Below, piece after piece: positions 25,565 to 33,469 of a DNA stretch of 64,000 bases. The notes under the pieces were generated by a model. That model saw only the letters and a list, made by a program, of their open reading frames with translations, made no database searches and was not told the DNA's origin. Position numbers and translations under genes: made by a program. Numbering within the stretch: position 1 is the first letter of the stretch; every line of letters starts with the position of its first letter. Origin of the DNA: Flavipsychrobacter sp. Its GTDB lineage: Bacteria; Bacteroidota; Bacteroidia; Chitinophagales; Chitinophagaceae. The stretch covers positions 2,528,001-2,592,000 of the forward strand of contig JAWKLD010000001.1 of assembly GCA_041392855.1 (NCBI GenBank). Direction: 5' to 3'.

Positions 25565-26419
25565 GTGCGCAATTTTCTTTTATTCATTCGCCGCTTTTCT
25601 AATCTGTTACTGTTCTTGATAGTAGAAATTGCATGTGTTATTCTTATAGCACGTACTAATACTATTCAAGGTAATGATATTATGAGCTCAGCCAACATTA
25701 TTATTGGAGGTGTATACCAAAAGCAAGATGATGTTGCTCATTACTTTGCGCTAAGAAGAATGAACGATAGTTTATTAAATGAGAACATTAAACTACGTAC
25801 ACAAATAGCTGCCTATAATAGTGTAGATACTCTTAAAGACTTCAATGTAAACCAAGCAGTAGTATCAGAAGAGGATACCTCTAACAAAACGATCACTTAT
25901 GCTAACTATAAGTTCCGAACTGCCAGGGTAATCAATAATTCGATCACTGCAGCTAATAACTATATCACTATAAATAGAGGTAGTAATAGCGGTATCAAAA
26001 AAGACATGGCAGTAGTATCGGGCAATGGAGTTGTAGGTAGGGTTGTAAATGTTTCTTCAAAGTTTGCAACGGTTTTATCGGTACTAAGTGTGAAACAACA
26101 GGTAAGTGCTAAACTAAAAGATGGCACTTTTGGTTATGTAGTTTGGAAGGGTAGAAATGCTGATAGGTTAACGATGAAAGATGTACCACAACAAATAAAA
26201 GTGGCAGTAGGCGATTCTGTTTTTACCACCAGCTATTCTTTCTTTCCGGCAAATGTGCTGATAGGGGTTGTGGTTAAAAAAGAAATGCAAGAGAATAACA
26301 ACCTCCAATTATTACACTTAAAAACTGCTACTAGTTTTAGAAATTTACAGTACGTATATATAATAGAAAATAAAAACTTAGAAGAACGAAAGCAACTGGA
26401 AGATACCAGAGCCAAATAA
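25565..26419 (+). CDS. mreC: Rod shape-determining protein MreC
   Basis: Bitopic membrane protein linking MreB to the periplasmic cell-wall synthases. The 284 residues show an N-terminal TM helix (about 10-30, LLLFLIVEIACVILIA), a coiled-coil stretch (about 58-85), then the beta-barrel MreC domain with INRGSNSGIKKDMAVVSGNGVVGRV and DSVFTTSYSFFPANVLIGVV. The start is a GTG at 25565 just before the TM helix; no ATG fits. It lies 54 bp after mreB and 1 bp before mreD. Confidence 0.95.
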   Translation: MRNFLLFIRRFSNLLLFLIVEIACVILIARTNTIQGNDIMSSANIIIGGVYQKQDDVAHYFALRRMNDSLLNENIKLRTQIAAYNSVDTLKDFNVNQAVVSEEDTSNKTITYANYKFRTARVINNSITAANNYITINRGSNSGIKKDMAVVSGNGVVGRVVNVSSKFATVLSVLSVKQQVSAKLKDGTFGYVVWKGRNADRLTMKDVPQQIKVAVGDSVFTTSYSFFPANVLIGVVVKKEMQENNNLQLLHLKTATSFRNLQYVYIIENKNLEERKQLEDTRAK

Positions 26420-26420
26420 T

Positions 26421-26963
26421 ATGAACGTCTACATAAAAAACTTGATTCGCTTCTGTATCATTATGGTGATACAAATACTCGTCTTTAGAGATGAGACGGT
26501 GCAATGGTGGACGGAACCAAGTGGCTTTCCTATTTTCAAACCGCTTATTTATCCTTTATTCATTTTACTACTACCTTTTGAAACACCCATTTGGGCTTTG
26601 ATATTACTAGGCTTCGTCTCAGGTATTGTAGTAGATGCTTCTATGAATACGGCAGGCATGCATGCTTTTGCTACAGTGCTTATTGCTTATTTCAGAACTA
26701 ATGTACTGAATGCTCTTTTGCCAAAAAATTTGAGTGAGTATGGTAATCAATCTCCATCGGTGAAAAACATGGGCTGGTTGCCTTATATAGTTTATGCCGC
26801 TTTTCTAATTGTATTTCACCATGCCACATTCTTTGTATTCGAGCTGTGGAATGTTGGTAATATCAGCTATCTGTTGTTGAAGATCTTGGTAACAACTATT
26901 ACCACATTATTATTTGTGTTGGCCTATGCCTTACTGTTTACCCGTCAGACGAAACAGTATTAA
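26421..26963 (+). CDS. mreD: Rod shape-determining protein MreD
   Basis: Small polytopic partner of MreC. The 180 residues have about five TM helices and the family pattern PLIYPLFILLLPFETPIWALILLGFVSGIVVDA, with a conserved acidic residue at the end of the helix, then HAFATVLIAYFR. Primary sequence is poorly conserved, so the call leans on position 1 bp after mreC. The expected next genes mrdA (PBP2) and rodA are absent; the convergent GT4 gene ends at the adjacent base. Confidence 0.9.
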   Translation: MNVYIKNLIRFCIIMVIQILVFRDETVQWWTEPSGFPIFKPLIYPLFILLLPFETPIWALILLGFVSGIVVDASMNTAGMHAFATVLIAYFRTNVLNALLPKNLSEYGNQSPSVKNMGWLPYIVYAAFLIVFHHATFFVFELWNVGNISYLLLKILVTTITTLLFVLAYALLFTRQTKQY

Positions 26964-28097
26964 TTAGTCGGCATTTTTTGCTGCCTTTTCAACATTTTCC
27001 CAAAGCACATTAGCAGCACGCTCCCAAGTAAATTTTTCTACTTGCTCCGGTGCTTTCTTGATTAGTTGTGCTCTTAGGTTTTCATCTTTATACAATTGCT
27101 CCATCTTAGCAGCAATATCAAAATGATCTTCAGGATCTACCAATAACCCTGCCTCGCCTACCACTTCTGGCATAGAAGAAGTATTGCTTACTATAGCCGG
27201 CACATTACATTTCAATGCTTCAAGAATTGGGATACCAAAACCTTCAAACAAAGAAGCATAAACCATAGCGTATGCGCCACCTATTACTTTAGACAGCTCA
27301 TCCACATTCATATAGCCTACCCATTTCACATCATCCTTGAAAGGCATATTCTCTTTCATCTCTATCACTTCCTCATACTTCCATGCCATACGCCCAACGA
27401 TAACTAATTTCATATCTGATCGTTGGCGCTCTTTAAAAGCCATAAATGCTTTCAATAGGTTGACGATGTTTTTTCTTGGATGCAATGCTCCTGCAAATAC
27501 AAAGTATTCACAACCTTCCGCATATTGCTCCTTTACCTTCTCTTTCTCTTGCCAAGACAAAGGCTGGTATTCATCATGTGCACCGTTGTAAGAAACATCT
27601 ATTTTTTCGGGCGCTATTCTATATCGTTTGCTGATGTCTTCTTTGGAGTAGGTAGATACGGTAACGATCCTTTTTGCTTTCCTTGCAAAAAGAGGACTAT
27701 ATCGTTGCCAATATAAACGGTGACTAAATTTTAAATGCTCCGGGTAATGTTCAAAAGCCAGATCGTGTATAACGATACAAGTTGGCACTTTAGTACTTAG
27801 CGAGCCAAAACCGTCAGGAGATAAAAACACATCTACTTTATGCTTCTTCAACATAAAGGGGATGCTCCACTCCAGCCATGCATAAAAAAGAAAAGGGTGT
27901 CTTGCCTGCGGACGAACAACTACCGGAGTTACATTATCTGCAAAAACAAAAGAGGGGTCGTAGTTTCTATCAAAGAAGAAAATAAACTCATGCTCAGGAT
28001 GCTGCTTTACTATTCGCTCCAACGTGCGATAGGTAAACCACCCGATACCTTCTAACTTGTCCTTTAGTAATAACCTGGTATTGACACCAATGCGCAT
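26964..28097 (-). CDS. Glycosyltransferase family 4 protein
   Basis: GT-B fold retaining glycosyltransferase, probably acting on polysaccharide or glycolipid in the cytoplasm. From the ATG at 28097 (MRIGVNTRLLL) it has 377 residues; an in-frame TTG lies 12 nt upstream but the ATG is preferred. The acceptor half has HDLAFEHYPEHL and VTVSTYSKEDI. The donor half has FVFAGALHPRKNI, the LVIVGRMAWKYEE strand, and the E-x7-E motif region SLFEGFGIPILEALKCNVPAIVSNTSSMPEV. It is convergent with mreD and separated from the upstream aldo/keto reductase by a hairpin. Confidence 0.92.
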   Translation of the reverse strand: MRIGVNTRLLLKDKLEGIGWFTYRTLERIVKQHPEHEFIFFFDRNYDPSFVFADNVTPVVVRPQARHPFLFYAWLEWSIPFMLKKHKVDVFLSPDGFGSLSTKVPTCIVIHDLAFEHYPEHLKFSHRLYWQRYSPLFARKAKRIVTVSTYSKEDISKRYRIAPEKIDVSYNGAHDEYQPLSWQEKEKVKEQYAEGCEYFVFAGALHPRKNIVNLLKAFMAFKERQRSDMKLVIVGRMAWKYEEVIEMKENMPFKDDVKWVGYMNVDELSKVIGGAYAMVYASLFEGFGIPILEALKCNVPAIVSNTSSMPEVVGEAGLLVDPEDHFDIAAKMEQLYKDENLRAQLIKKAPEQVEKFTWERAANVLWENVEKAAKNAD

Positions 28098-28106
28098 AAG
28101 TGGCGA

Positions 28107-28114
28107 CAAAATTA
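28107..28114 (-). promoter_or_regulatory. -7 promoter box TAATTTTG for GT4 gene
   Basis: Minus-strand TAATTTTG matches TAnnTTTG exactly, only 9 nt before the ATG at 28097; it overlaps the tail of the preceding hairpin. Confidence 0.5.
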
Positions 28115-28152
28115 AGCCTTTAAGTGTTTTTACCTACAAAAAAGGCTTAATT
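28110..28152 (-). terminator. Hairpin between aldo/keto reductase and GT4 genes
   Basis: Perfect 12-bp arms AATTAAGCCTTT/AAAGGCTTAATT with a 19-nt loop, 28 bp beyond the reductase stop. On the minus strand the stem runs into TTTTG, which is also the end of the GT4 -7 box. Confidence 0.6.
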
Positions 28153-28180
28153 CTGTGCCATTTTTAAGATTATTAATTTT

Positions 28181-29173
28181 TTAGAACAACGGCATGGTGG
28201 GTTTAGTACCCATTATCTCGTCAATCCTTTCCATCACCTCATCGGTCAATTTTGGTAAAACATCCAGCGCCTTTAGGTTTTCTGTAAGCTGCGACTCTTT
28301 AGTAGCGCCCAGTATAGCTGTAGTTACATTAGGGTTGCGGATGCACCATGCAATAGATAGTGTTGCCAAAGAAGTACCTAGATCACCTGCTACTTTACCC
28401 AGTTCTTTTACACTATTCAAACGAGCTTCACTTAATGTGCGGTCTTTTAGCCACTCAAAACCTTCTAAACCCAATCTAGACCCTTCAGGAATACCATCAT
28501 TATACTTACCTGTAAGTAAGCCAGAAGCCAAAGGACTCCAAATAGTAGTACCCATGCCTATATTCTTGAATATGGTGTAATAATCCACCTCCATTTTTTG
28601 GCGCTCAAATAGGTTGTATTGTGGTTGCTCCACACTTGGGCCTATCAAACGCAAGTCGCGAGCCACCATATGGGCTTCCATTATTTCTGCTGCACTCCAC
28701 TCACTAGTACCCCAATAAAGGATCTTACCTTGTTGGATAAGATGGTTCATCGTCCATACCACTTCTTCTATAGGGGTTTGTTTATCAGGGCGGTGGCAGT
28801 AGTACAAGTCCAGATAATCTACTTGTAAACGCACTAGTGCCTCGTGGCAAGCCTCAACAATATGCTTGCGGCTCAACCCTTTTTGGTTGGGCTTGTTGGT
28901 ATCGCCCCCGTGCCAGCCAAAGAACACCTTGCTGGATACCACATAAGAAGAACGCTCCCAGTTTTTACTCTTTAGCACACGCCCCATCATCTTTTCACTT
29001 TCCCCCTTAGAGTACACTTCTGCATTATCAAAGAAGTTTACACCATTATCATAGGCAATACTCATCAACCTGTCTGATACGCTATCATCTATCTGTTTGG
29101 CAAAGGTGACCCAAGAACCATAAGATAAAGCACTCAGTTGCAAACCCGTTTTGCCCATTATTCTATATTCCAT
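28181..29173 (-). CDS. Aldo/keto reductase (Kv-beta-like / YghZ group)
   Basis: Cytoplasmic NADPH-dependent carbonyl reductase. The 330-residue TIM barrel shows the Asp-Tyr-Lys-His tetrad: D and Y in FFDNAEVYSKGESE, K in VVSSKVF and H in YYCHRPD. The NADPH-binding C-terminal part has AILGATKESQLTENL. The start MEYRIMGKTGLQLSALSYGSW and the GWHGGDTNKPNQKGLSRKH segment place it near voltage-gated potassium channel beta subunits and YghZ. Substrate unknown. Single gene. Confidence 0.92.
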   Translation of the reverse strand: MEYRIMGKTGLQLSALSYGSWVTFAKQIDDSVSDRLMSIAYDNGVNFFDNAEVYSKGESEKMMGRVLKSKNWERSSYVVSSKVFFGWHGGDTNKPNQKGLSRKHIVEACHEALVRLQVDYLDLYYCHRPDKQTPIEEVVWTMNHLIQQGKILYWGTSEWSAAEIMEAHMVARDLRLIGPSVEQPQYNLFERQKMEVDYYTIFKNIGMGTTIWSPLASGLLTGKYNDGIPEGSRLGLEGFEWLKDRTLSEARLNSVKELGKVAGDLGTSLATLSIAWCIRNPNVTTAILGATKESQLTENLKALDVLPKLTDEVMERIDEIMGTKPTMPLF

Positions 29174-29257
29174 AGTTGCTATTTTTTAGAGATTCTAAAG
29201 TTGCGGGTTTTTGAGGAGAAAACCGATAAAGCTTTTCTAAGAAAGAGAAGAGAGAAT

Positions 29258-30031
29258 TTATATTATGCCCATACCTAATAACACCGCTATTATCAGCAAC
29301 ATAACAGCAACAATAGTATGCAATGTCTCAATAGTGATTTTCTTCACCAGCTTATTACCAATGTAAGCTCCCGCAAAGGCACAGAGTGTTACTACCGCCA
29401 GTAAACTATAATTAAGATCGCCTTGTAGTGACTTGAAGATGCTGACATAGACGATCATTCTGGAGATGTCTATGATCATCGCAATAACCACCCCTGTAGC
29501 AATATAGGCCTCCTTGGTCAAGCCTGCTTTGATGAGGAACATACTACGCAATGCCCCTTGATGACCCGACAGCCCACCAAAGAACCCACTCAACAATCCA
29601 CCCAATGGTAAATACTTTTTATCGAAGGTAACTTTTGAAAAACTAGGCAGTAGTTCTAACACCGCAAAGATGATAATGAGTATTGCCACCACTAGTTTTA
29701 CAGGTTCTATGCTCAAAGCCCTCGCACCTATGCTATAGTTATACAATGCAGGAAGGTCAGCAAAAAGTAGTAGTGCCTTAGCCCCTAAAAATGCAGCGAG
29801 AAAAGCAGGGATACCAAAACGTAAGACCACCGACTTATCGGCATGCTTGCCCAACAATGCCAGCTTGAAGATATTATTCAGGAAATGAACTACTGCTGTG
29901 AGTGCGATGGCTATCTCAATAGGGAAGAATAGCGCAAACACTGGTACTAATATTGTACCCAAGCCAAAGCCGGAGAACAGCGTCAGTCCCGAGCCTATCA
30001 AGGCAACCAAACTAATAAGGAAGTAGTCCAT
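29258..30031 (-). CDS. TauE/SafE family membrane permease
   Basis: Inner-membrane protein of 257 residues with seven or eight TM helices, of the TauE/SafE (sulfite exporter/DUF81) family. Family blocks are the N-terminal LIGSGLTLFSGFGLGTILVP and the second-repeat GLLSGFFGGLSGHQGALRSMFLIK, each at the start of one internal repeat. Members export sulfoacetate, sulfite or other organic anions; the substrate is not readable here. Transcribed alone as far as I can see. Confidence 0.9.
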   Translation of the reverse strand: MDYFLISLVALIGSGLTLFSGFGLGTILVPVFALFFPIEIAIALTAVVHFLNNIFKLALLGKHADKSVVLRFGIPAFLAAFLGAKALLLFADLPALYNYSIGARALSIEPVKLVVAILIIIFAVLELLPSFSKVTFDKKYLPLGGLLSGFFGGLSGHQGALRSMFLIKAGLTKEAYIATGVVIAMIIDISRMIVYVSIFKSLQGDLNYSLLAVVTLCAFAGAYIGNKLVKKITIETLHTIVAVMLLIIAVLLGMGII

Positions 30032-30139
30032 ATACCAATTTACAAAATAGGTATTTGCATTTTGCCAAGTAGTTATTATTTATATAGAATGATTACAACC
30101 ATATGCCTTAAGGTTGTGAATCAAATTCGCAATGATAGA

Positions 30140-30412
30140 TTAATGTATACTAGATGCTATATACTTATCAAATGTTATTATCTCATCAATTATGGTTCTT
30201 CCAAAATTGGGGTAGCTATCCACTATTATCTGAGTAAGCAACCCTGTAACGTTCTCGGCATTATTAAAAGTGTATTGTTCCTTTATTATCTCCTGATAAG
30301 TATTTAATAGTTTTTTTTCTTCTTTACTCATATCAGATACTATTAACTCATGGGCGATTTGTTCACATATCCTTATTCTTCTTTTTTCGTATTCTGCTAA
30401 TGACCAACTCAT
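30140..30412 (-). CDS. Small protein of unknown function (90 residues)
   Basis: I do not recognise a family. The product is mostly helical and charged, with an N-terminal SWSLAEYEKRRIRICEQIAHEL, a helix after DMSKEEKKLLNTYQEIIKEQY, and a C-terminal helix. No signal peptide, TM segment or metal site is visible. Composition and an ATG start support it as real, and more so than the antisense frame at 30062-30307. It stands alone between the TauE permease and the terminator of the serC operon; no -7 box was found. Orphan status would need a database search. Confidence 0.5.
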   Translation of the reverse strand: MSWSLAEYEKRRIRICEQIAHELIVSDMSKEEKKLLNTYQEIIKEQYTFNNAENVTGLLTQIIVDSYPNFGRTIIDEIITFDKYIASSIH

Positions 30413-30453
30413 AAATTATAATATATATGCTAATTTAGGATTACATAAATAAA

Positions 30454-30476
30454 AAAGGCGCTATAAAAGCGCCTTT
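30454..30476 (-). terminator. Terminator of the DUF502-serC-DUF1015 operon
   Basis: Minus-strand AAAGGCGCT-tttat-AGCGCCTTT with 9-bp arms and a following T-run, starting 10 bp after the DUF1015 stop. Confidence 0.85.
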
Positions 30477-30486
30477 CAAAATTCTG

Positions 30487-31722
30487 TTATATCATATACA
30501 CCACTAAACCATCTCTGATTTTTGGTTCAAACCAAGTGCTCTTTGGTGGCATCACTTCTCCGCTATCAGCTATGTCAAATAGTTGTTGGATGCTTACCGG
30601 GTAGCAAGCAAAGGCTGCTGCTACATCTCCACTATCCACACGCTTCTCCAACTCGCCCAATCCACGAATACCACCTACAAAATCTACACGGTCGTTCGTA
30701 CGCGGGTCGTCAATATCTAGGTGTTTGGTCAATACGTTGTTTTGCAAGATGCTCACATCCAGCACGCCTATCGGGTCGTTGGTATACGTACCTTCTTTAG
30801 CTACCAGCTTATACCAGTTGCCATCTATATACAGACCAAAGTCGTGCAGTTGCTCTGGCTTGTATTGTGTTTTGCCCATTGGCTCCGATACGTCAAAGTC
30901 TTCTTTCAGCGCGTTGATAAACTCTTCGGTACTCATACCCTTCAAGTCTTTCACTACACGGTTATAATCGATAATCAACAACTGGCTTTCAGGGAAAATA
31001 CAAGTCACGAAGTAATGACTACGCTCATCTGCTGTACCTTCTGCTTCTAGAGCAGCACGAACCTTAGCCCCAGATGCCGCACGGTGATGACCATCAGCAA
31101 TATAAGTAGCTGGCACTTCTCTATCGAATATATCAGTGATCATAGCCACTGTAGCCTCATCGTCTACCACCCAGAAGGTATGCTGTATACCATCCTCAGT
31201 AGTAAAGTCGTTCGTAGGCTCGTTGCTATCTTTCCACTGCTCAATTATTTGGTTGATATCGGCTTGGTCTCTATATGCCAAGAAAACGATACCAGTTTGC
31301 GCACGTGTAGTTTTGATGTGGTTGATACGGTCGTTCTCTTTTACAGGACGAGTAAACTCGTGCTTCTTAACGATACCATTGTTATAGTCCTCTACAGATG
31401 AGCCACAGATCAAACCTGTTTGCGCACGACCATTCATGACCAACTTATAGATATAATAGCATGGCTTCTCGTCATATACCATCACACCATCAGCTATCAT
31501 TTTATCCAAGTTCTCTTTTGCCTTGTCGTACACCGCTTGTGTGTGCACGTCTGTACCTTCAGGTAGATCTATTTCAGAACGGGTAACATGATAAAAATGA
31601 TGTGGCTGATCTTTATAGGCTCTTGCCTCTGCTACATTTACCACATCGTAGGGTAGTGTAGCTACTTGTTCTGCCAGTTCTTGTTTTGGTCTTAACCCTT
31701 TGAAAGGGGAAATCTTTGCCAT
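30487..31722 (-). CDS. DUF1015 family protein, serC-linked
   Basis: Conserved cytoplasmic protein of 411 residues whose biochemical role is not firmly known to me. The start MAKISPFKGLRPKQELAEQVATLPYDVV and the blocks NHIKTTRAQTGIVFLAYRD and ATYIADGHHRAASGAKVRAALE are the DUF1015 hallmarks; the strongest is the ADGHHRAA motif near residue 215. The gene begins 6 bp after serC, so it is translated from the same mRNA and a role in serine metabolism is likely. The motif recalls D-G-H-H-R sites of ParB/sulfiredoxin-like nucleotide-binding folds, which include free-serine kinases; that link is inference. Confidence 0.88.
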   Translation of the reverse strand: MAKISPFKGLRPKQELAEQVATLPYDVVNVAEARAYKDQPHHFYHVTRSEIDLPEGTDVHTQAVYDKAKENLDKMIADGVMVYDEKPCYYIYKLVMNGRAQTGLICGSSVEDYNNGIVKKHEFTRPVKENDRINHIKTTRAQTGIVFLAYRDQADINQIIEQWKDSNEPTNDFTTEDGIQHTFWVVDDEATVAMITDIFDREVPATYIADGHHRAASGAKVRAALEAEGTADERSHYFVTCIFPESQLLIIDYNRVVKDLKGMSTEEFINALKEDFDVSEPMGKTQYKPEQLHDFGLYIDGNWYKLVAKEGTYTNDPIGVLDVSILQNNVLTKHLDIDDPRTNDRVDFVGGIRGLGELEKRVDSGDVAAAFACYPVSIQQLFDIADSGEVMPPKSTWFEPKIRDGLVVYMI

Positions 31723-31728
31723 AGCTTA

Positions 31729-32811
31729 TTATTTACTGTGCTTTTGTTCAAATTCCTGCATCACAGCCACCAGCTGTTCTACATCTTGTATGGTTATCGC
31801 ATTATACAGCGATACTCTAAAACCACCTACCGATCGGTGCCCTGCAATGCCCGTTATGTTTCGCTCTTCACAAAAACCAATGAATGGTTTTCTCATCAGC
31901 TCATCCACCGGTAAGAAACAAACATTCATCATGCTTCTATCTTCCTCCTTCACCTCTGTGCGAAATAACGAATTTCGTTCTACTTCCTTATATAAAAGCG
32001 CTGCTTTTCTTCGGTTATCTTTTTCTATACTGTCCAGCCCTCTTTCCTTTATCCATCTCAATACCAGCATCGATGTGTATATCGCAAATACGGGTGGCGT
32101 ATTCAATACAGAGTTTTTCTCTGCATAAAGATTGTAATCTAATATAGAAGGAATTGCTCTTTTTATATGTTGCAGCATATCCTTACGAACTACTACCAGC
32201 GTAGCCCCCGCAGGGCCAATATTCTTTTGAGCTACTGCATAAAACATAGCACAATTAGTAAATGATATTTTTCTACTGAATATATCGCTACTCATATCAG
32301 CAATAACTGGTACTGTGGAAGCTGGTATATCTTTCCACTGTGTACCATAAATAGTATTGTTGGTAGTGCAGTGTATATAGGCTAAGTCTTTCTGGCTATT
32401 ATTATCTGGCCAATCTGGTAGTTCCGTATAGTTCTTGTCTTTCGAAGAGGTCAATACTTTTACTTTACCATAGTAGTTGGCATACTCTATTGCTGCCGAC
32501 GACCAAGAACCACTATCTATATATCCTGCAGTTTCGTCAGCACCTAGAAAGTTCATTGGCGTCATAGCAAACTGTAAGCGCCCACCACCTTGTAGCCAAA
32601 GCACTTCATACTCATCACCTACACCGCAAAGCGCTCTTACCAATGTTTTGGACTCTTCCAATATGGCACTGAAATCCTTACCCCTATGCGGCATACTAAG
32701 TATGGATACCCCTGTATTGTTATAATTCAATACTGCTTGTGCTGCCTCTTCTAAAACCTCTTGAGGGAGGGCTGCCGGTCCCGCATTAAAATTGATCTTC
32801 AATTTTGACAT
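31729..32811 (-). CDS. serC: Phosphoserine aminotransferase
   Basis: PLP enzyme converting 3-phosphohydroxypyruvate and glutamate to phosphoserine. From the ATG at 32811 (MSKLKINFNAGPAALP) it has 360 residues, the normal size; a longer in-frame start at 32844 would add residues not found in the family. Key blocks are LWLQGGGRLQFAMTPMN (phosphate-binding), MSSDIFSRKISF with the PLP lysine, and the C-terminal GHRSVGGFRVSLYNA. The start lies inside the last codons of the DUF502 gene (26-bp overlap), which suggests translational coupling. DUF1015 follows 6 bp downstream. serA is not in the window. Confidence 0.96.
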   Translation of the reverse strand: MSKLKINFNAGPAALPQEVLEEAAQAVLNYNNTGVSILSMPHRGKDFSAILEESKTLVRALCGVGDEYEVLWLQGGGRLQFAMTPMNFLGADETAGYIDSGSWSSAAIEYANYYGKVKVLTSSKDKNYTELPDWPDNNSQKDLAYIHCTTNNTIYGTQWKDIPASTVPVIADMSSDIFSRKISFTNCAMFYAVAQKNIGPAGATLVVVRKDMLQHIKRAIPSILDYNLYAEKNSVLNTPPVFAIYTSMLVLRWIKERGLDSIEKDNRRKAALLYKEVERNSLFRTEVKEEDRSMMNVCFLPVDELMRKPFIGFCEERNITGIAGHRSVGGFRVSLYNAITIQDVEQLVAVMQEFEQKHSK

Positions 32812-33382
32812 TTTGTTCTTCTTCCAAACTTGTGACACCACCACTTACGGCAAACTTCATAGCCTGAGCTGCTGACATACCCGTAACAGGTTTTATATTA
32901 TGGCTTTCCACCACTACTACCCAGCCCGATACGGCATAGGCATGCGGCAAGTAAACGGCTACTTTATCCTCAAAGTCGGCAAAGTCCATATTTTCTTGTG
33001 TCAGGAAACCGATACGCCATACTTCAGGGTCATTATTAGTGCGTATCCATACGGGCTTTGTGAACTTCTTCTTATCTCCTACAAAAGAGACCATGATCTC
33101 TTTAATAGAAGTATACAAAAACTTAATGCCTGGTATATGCTGCATTAAATAATCAAATGCCTCAAAAAGAATACGGCCTAGTAAGAAACGGGTTCCTAAA
33201 TAACCAATAAGTGTAATAACGGCGATAATAGAAATAAACCCAATGCCTCTGGGCATTTCAGGTATCAGACTATCTATACTATCAAACACGGTATAGATAA
33301 TATACGCCGTTACCGCTATGGGGCTAAGTATCAACAACCCCTGTAGAAACGAACGAACTGATATAGATAAAATTCTACGCAT
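32786..33382 (-). CDS. DUF502 family membrane protein
   Basis: Inner-membrane protein of 198 residues with two N-terminal TM helices (about 10-30, GLLILSPIAVTAYIIYTVF; and about 45-68) and a soluble C-terminal domain. The YLMQHIPGIKFLYTSIKE segment, the following KPVWIRTNNDPEVWRIGFLT and the VAVYLPHAYAVSGWVVVV strand are typical of DUF502. No known activity. It is first in the operon with serC and DUF1015 and overlaps the serC start by 26 bp. Its promoter faces the PagL-like gene. Confidence 0.88.
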   Translation of the reverse strand: MRRILSISVRSFLQGLLILSPIAVTAYIIYTVFDSIDSLIPEMPRGIGFISIIAVITLIGYLGTRFLLGRILFEAFDYLMQHIPGIKFLYTSIKEIMVSFVGDKKKFTKPVWIRTNNDPEVWRIGFLTQENMDFADFEDKVAVYLPHAYAVSGWVVVVESHNIKPVTGMSAAQAMKFAVSGGVTSLEEEQNVKIEDQF

Positions 33383-33388
33383 ATGAAA

Positions 33389-33426
33389 ACGTTAGCACAA
33401 ATGTACGATATTGACACAGCTAACGT
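33389..33426. promoter_or_regulatory. Inverted repeat flanking the DUF502-serC promoter
   Basis: Perfect 8-bp arms ACGTTAGC (33389-33396) and GCTAACGT (33419-33426), 22 bp apart, bracket the -7 box at 33398-33405 in the divergent gap with the PagL-like gene. The arms are about three helical turns apart centre to centre. Confidence 0.3.
33398..33405 (-). promoter_or_regulatory. -7 promoter box TACATTTG for DUF502-serC-DUF1015
   Basis: Minus-strand TACATTTG matches TAnnTTTG exactly, 15 nt before the ATG at 33382. Confidence 0.5.
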
Positions 33427-33469
33427 ATAATTGTTTTATACTTACAGTAATAAACCTAATAGGGAGTTA

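Noticed and set aside
30062..30307. 81-residue plus-strand frame opposite the small unknown gene
   Set aside because: Cys/Tyr/Ile-rich low-quality composition; the antisense 90-residue frame has much better protein character.
32812..32844. Longer serC start at 32844
   Set aside because: The added 11 residues are not family-like; MSKLKINFNAGPAALP is the normal N-terminus.
33431..33469. TTG start for the PagL-like gene
   Set aside because: The ATG at 33470 has AGGGAG upstream and begins a proper signal peptide.
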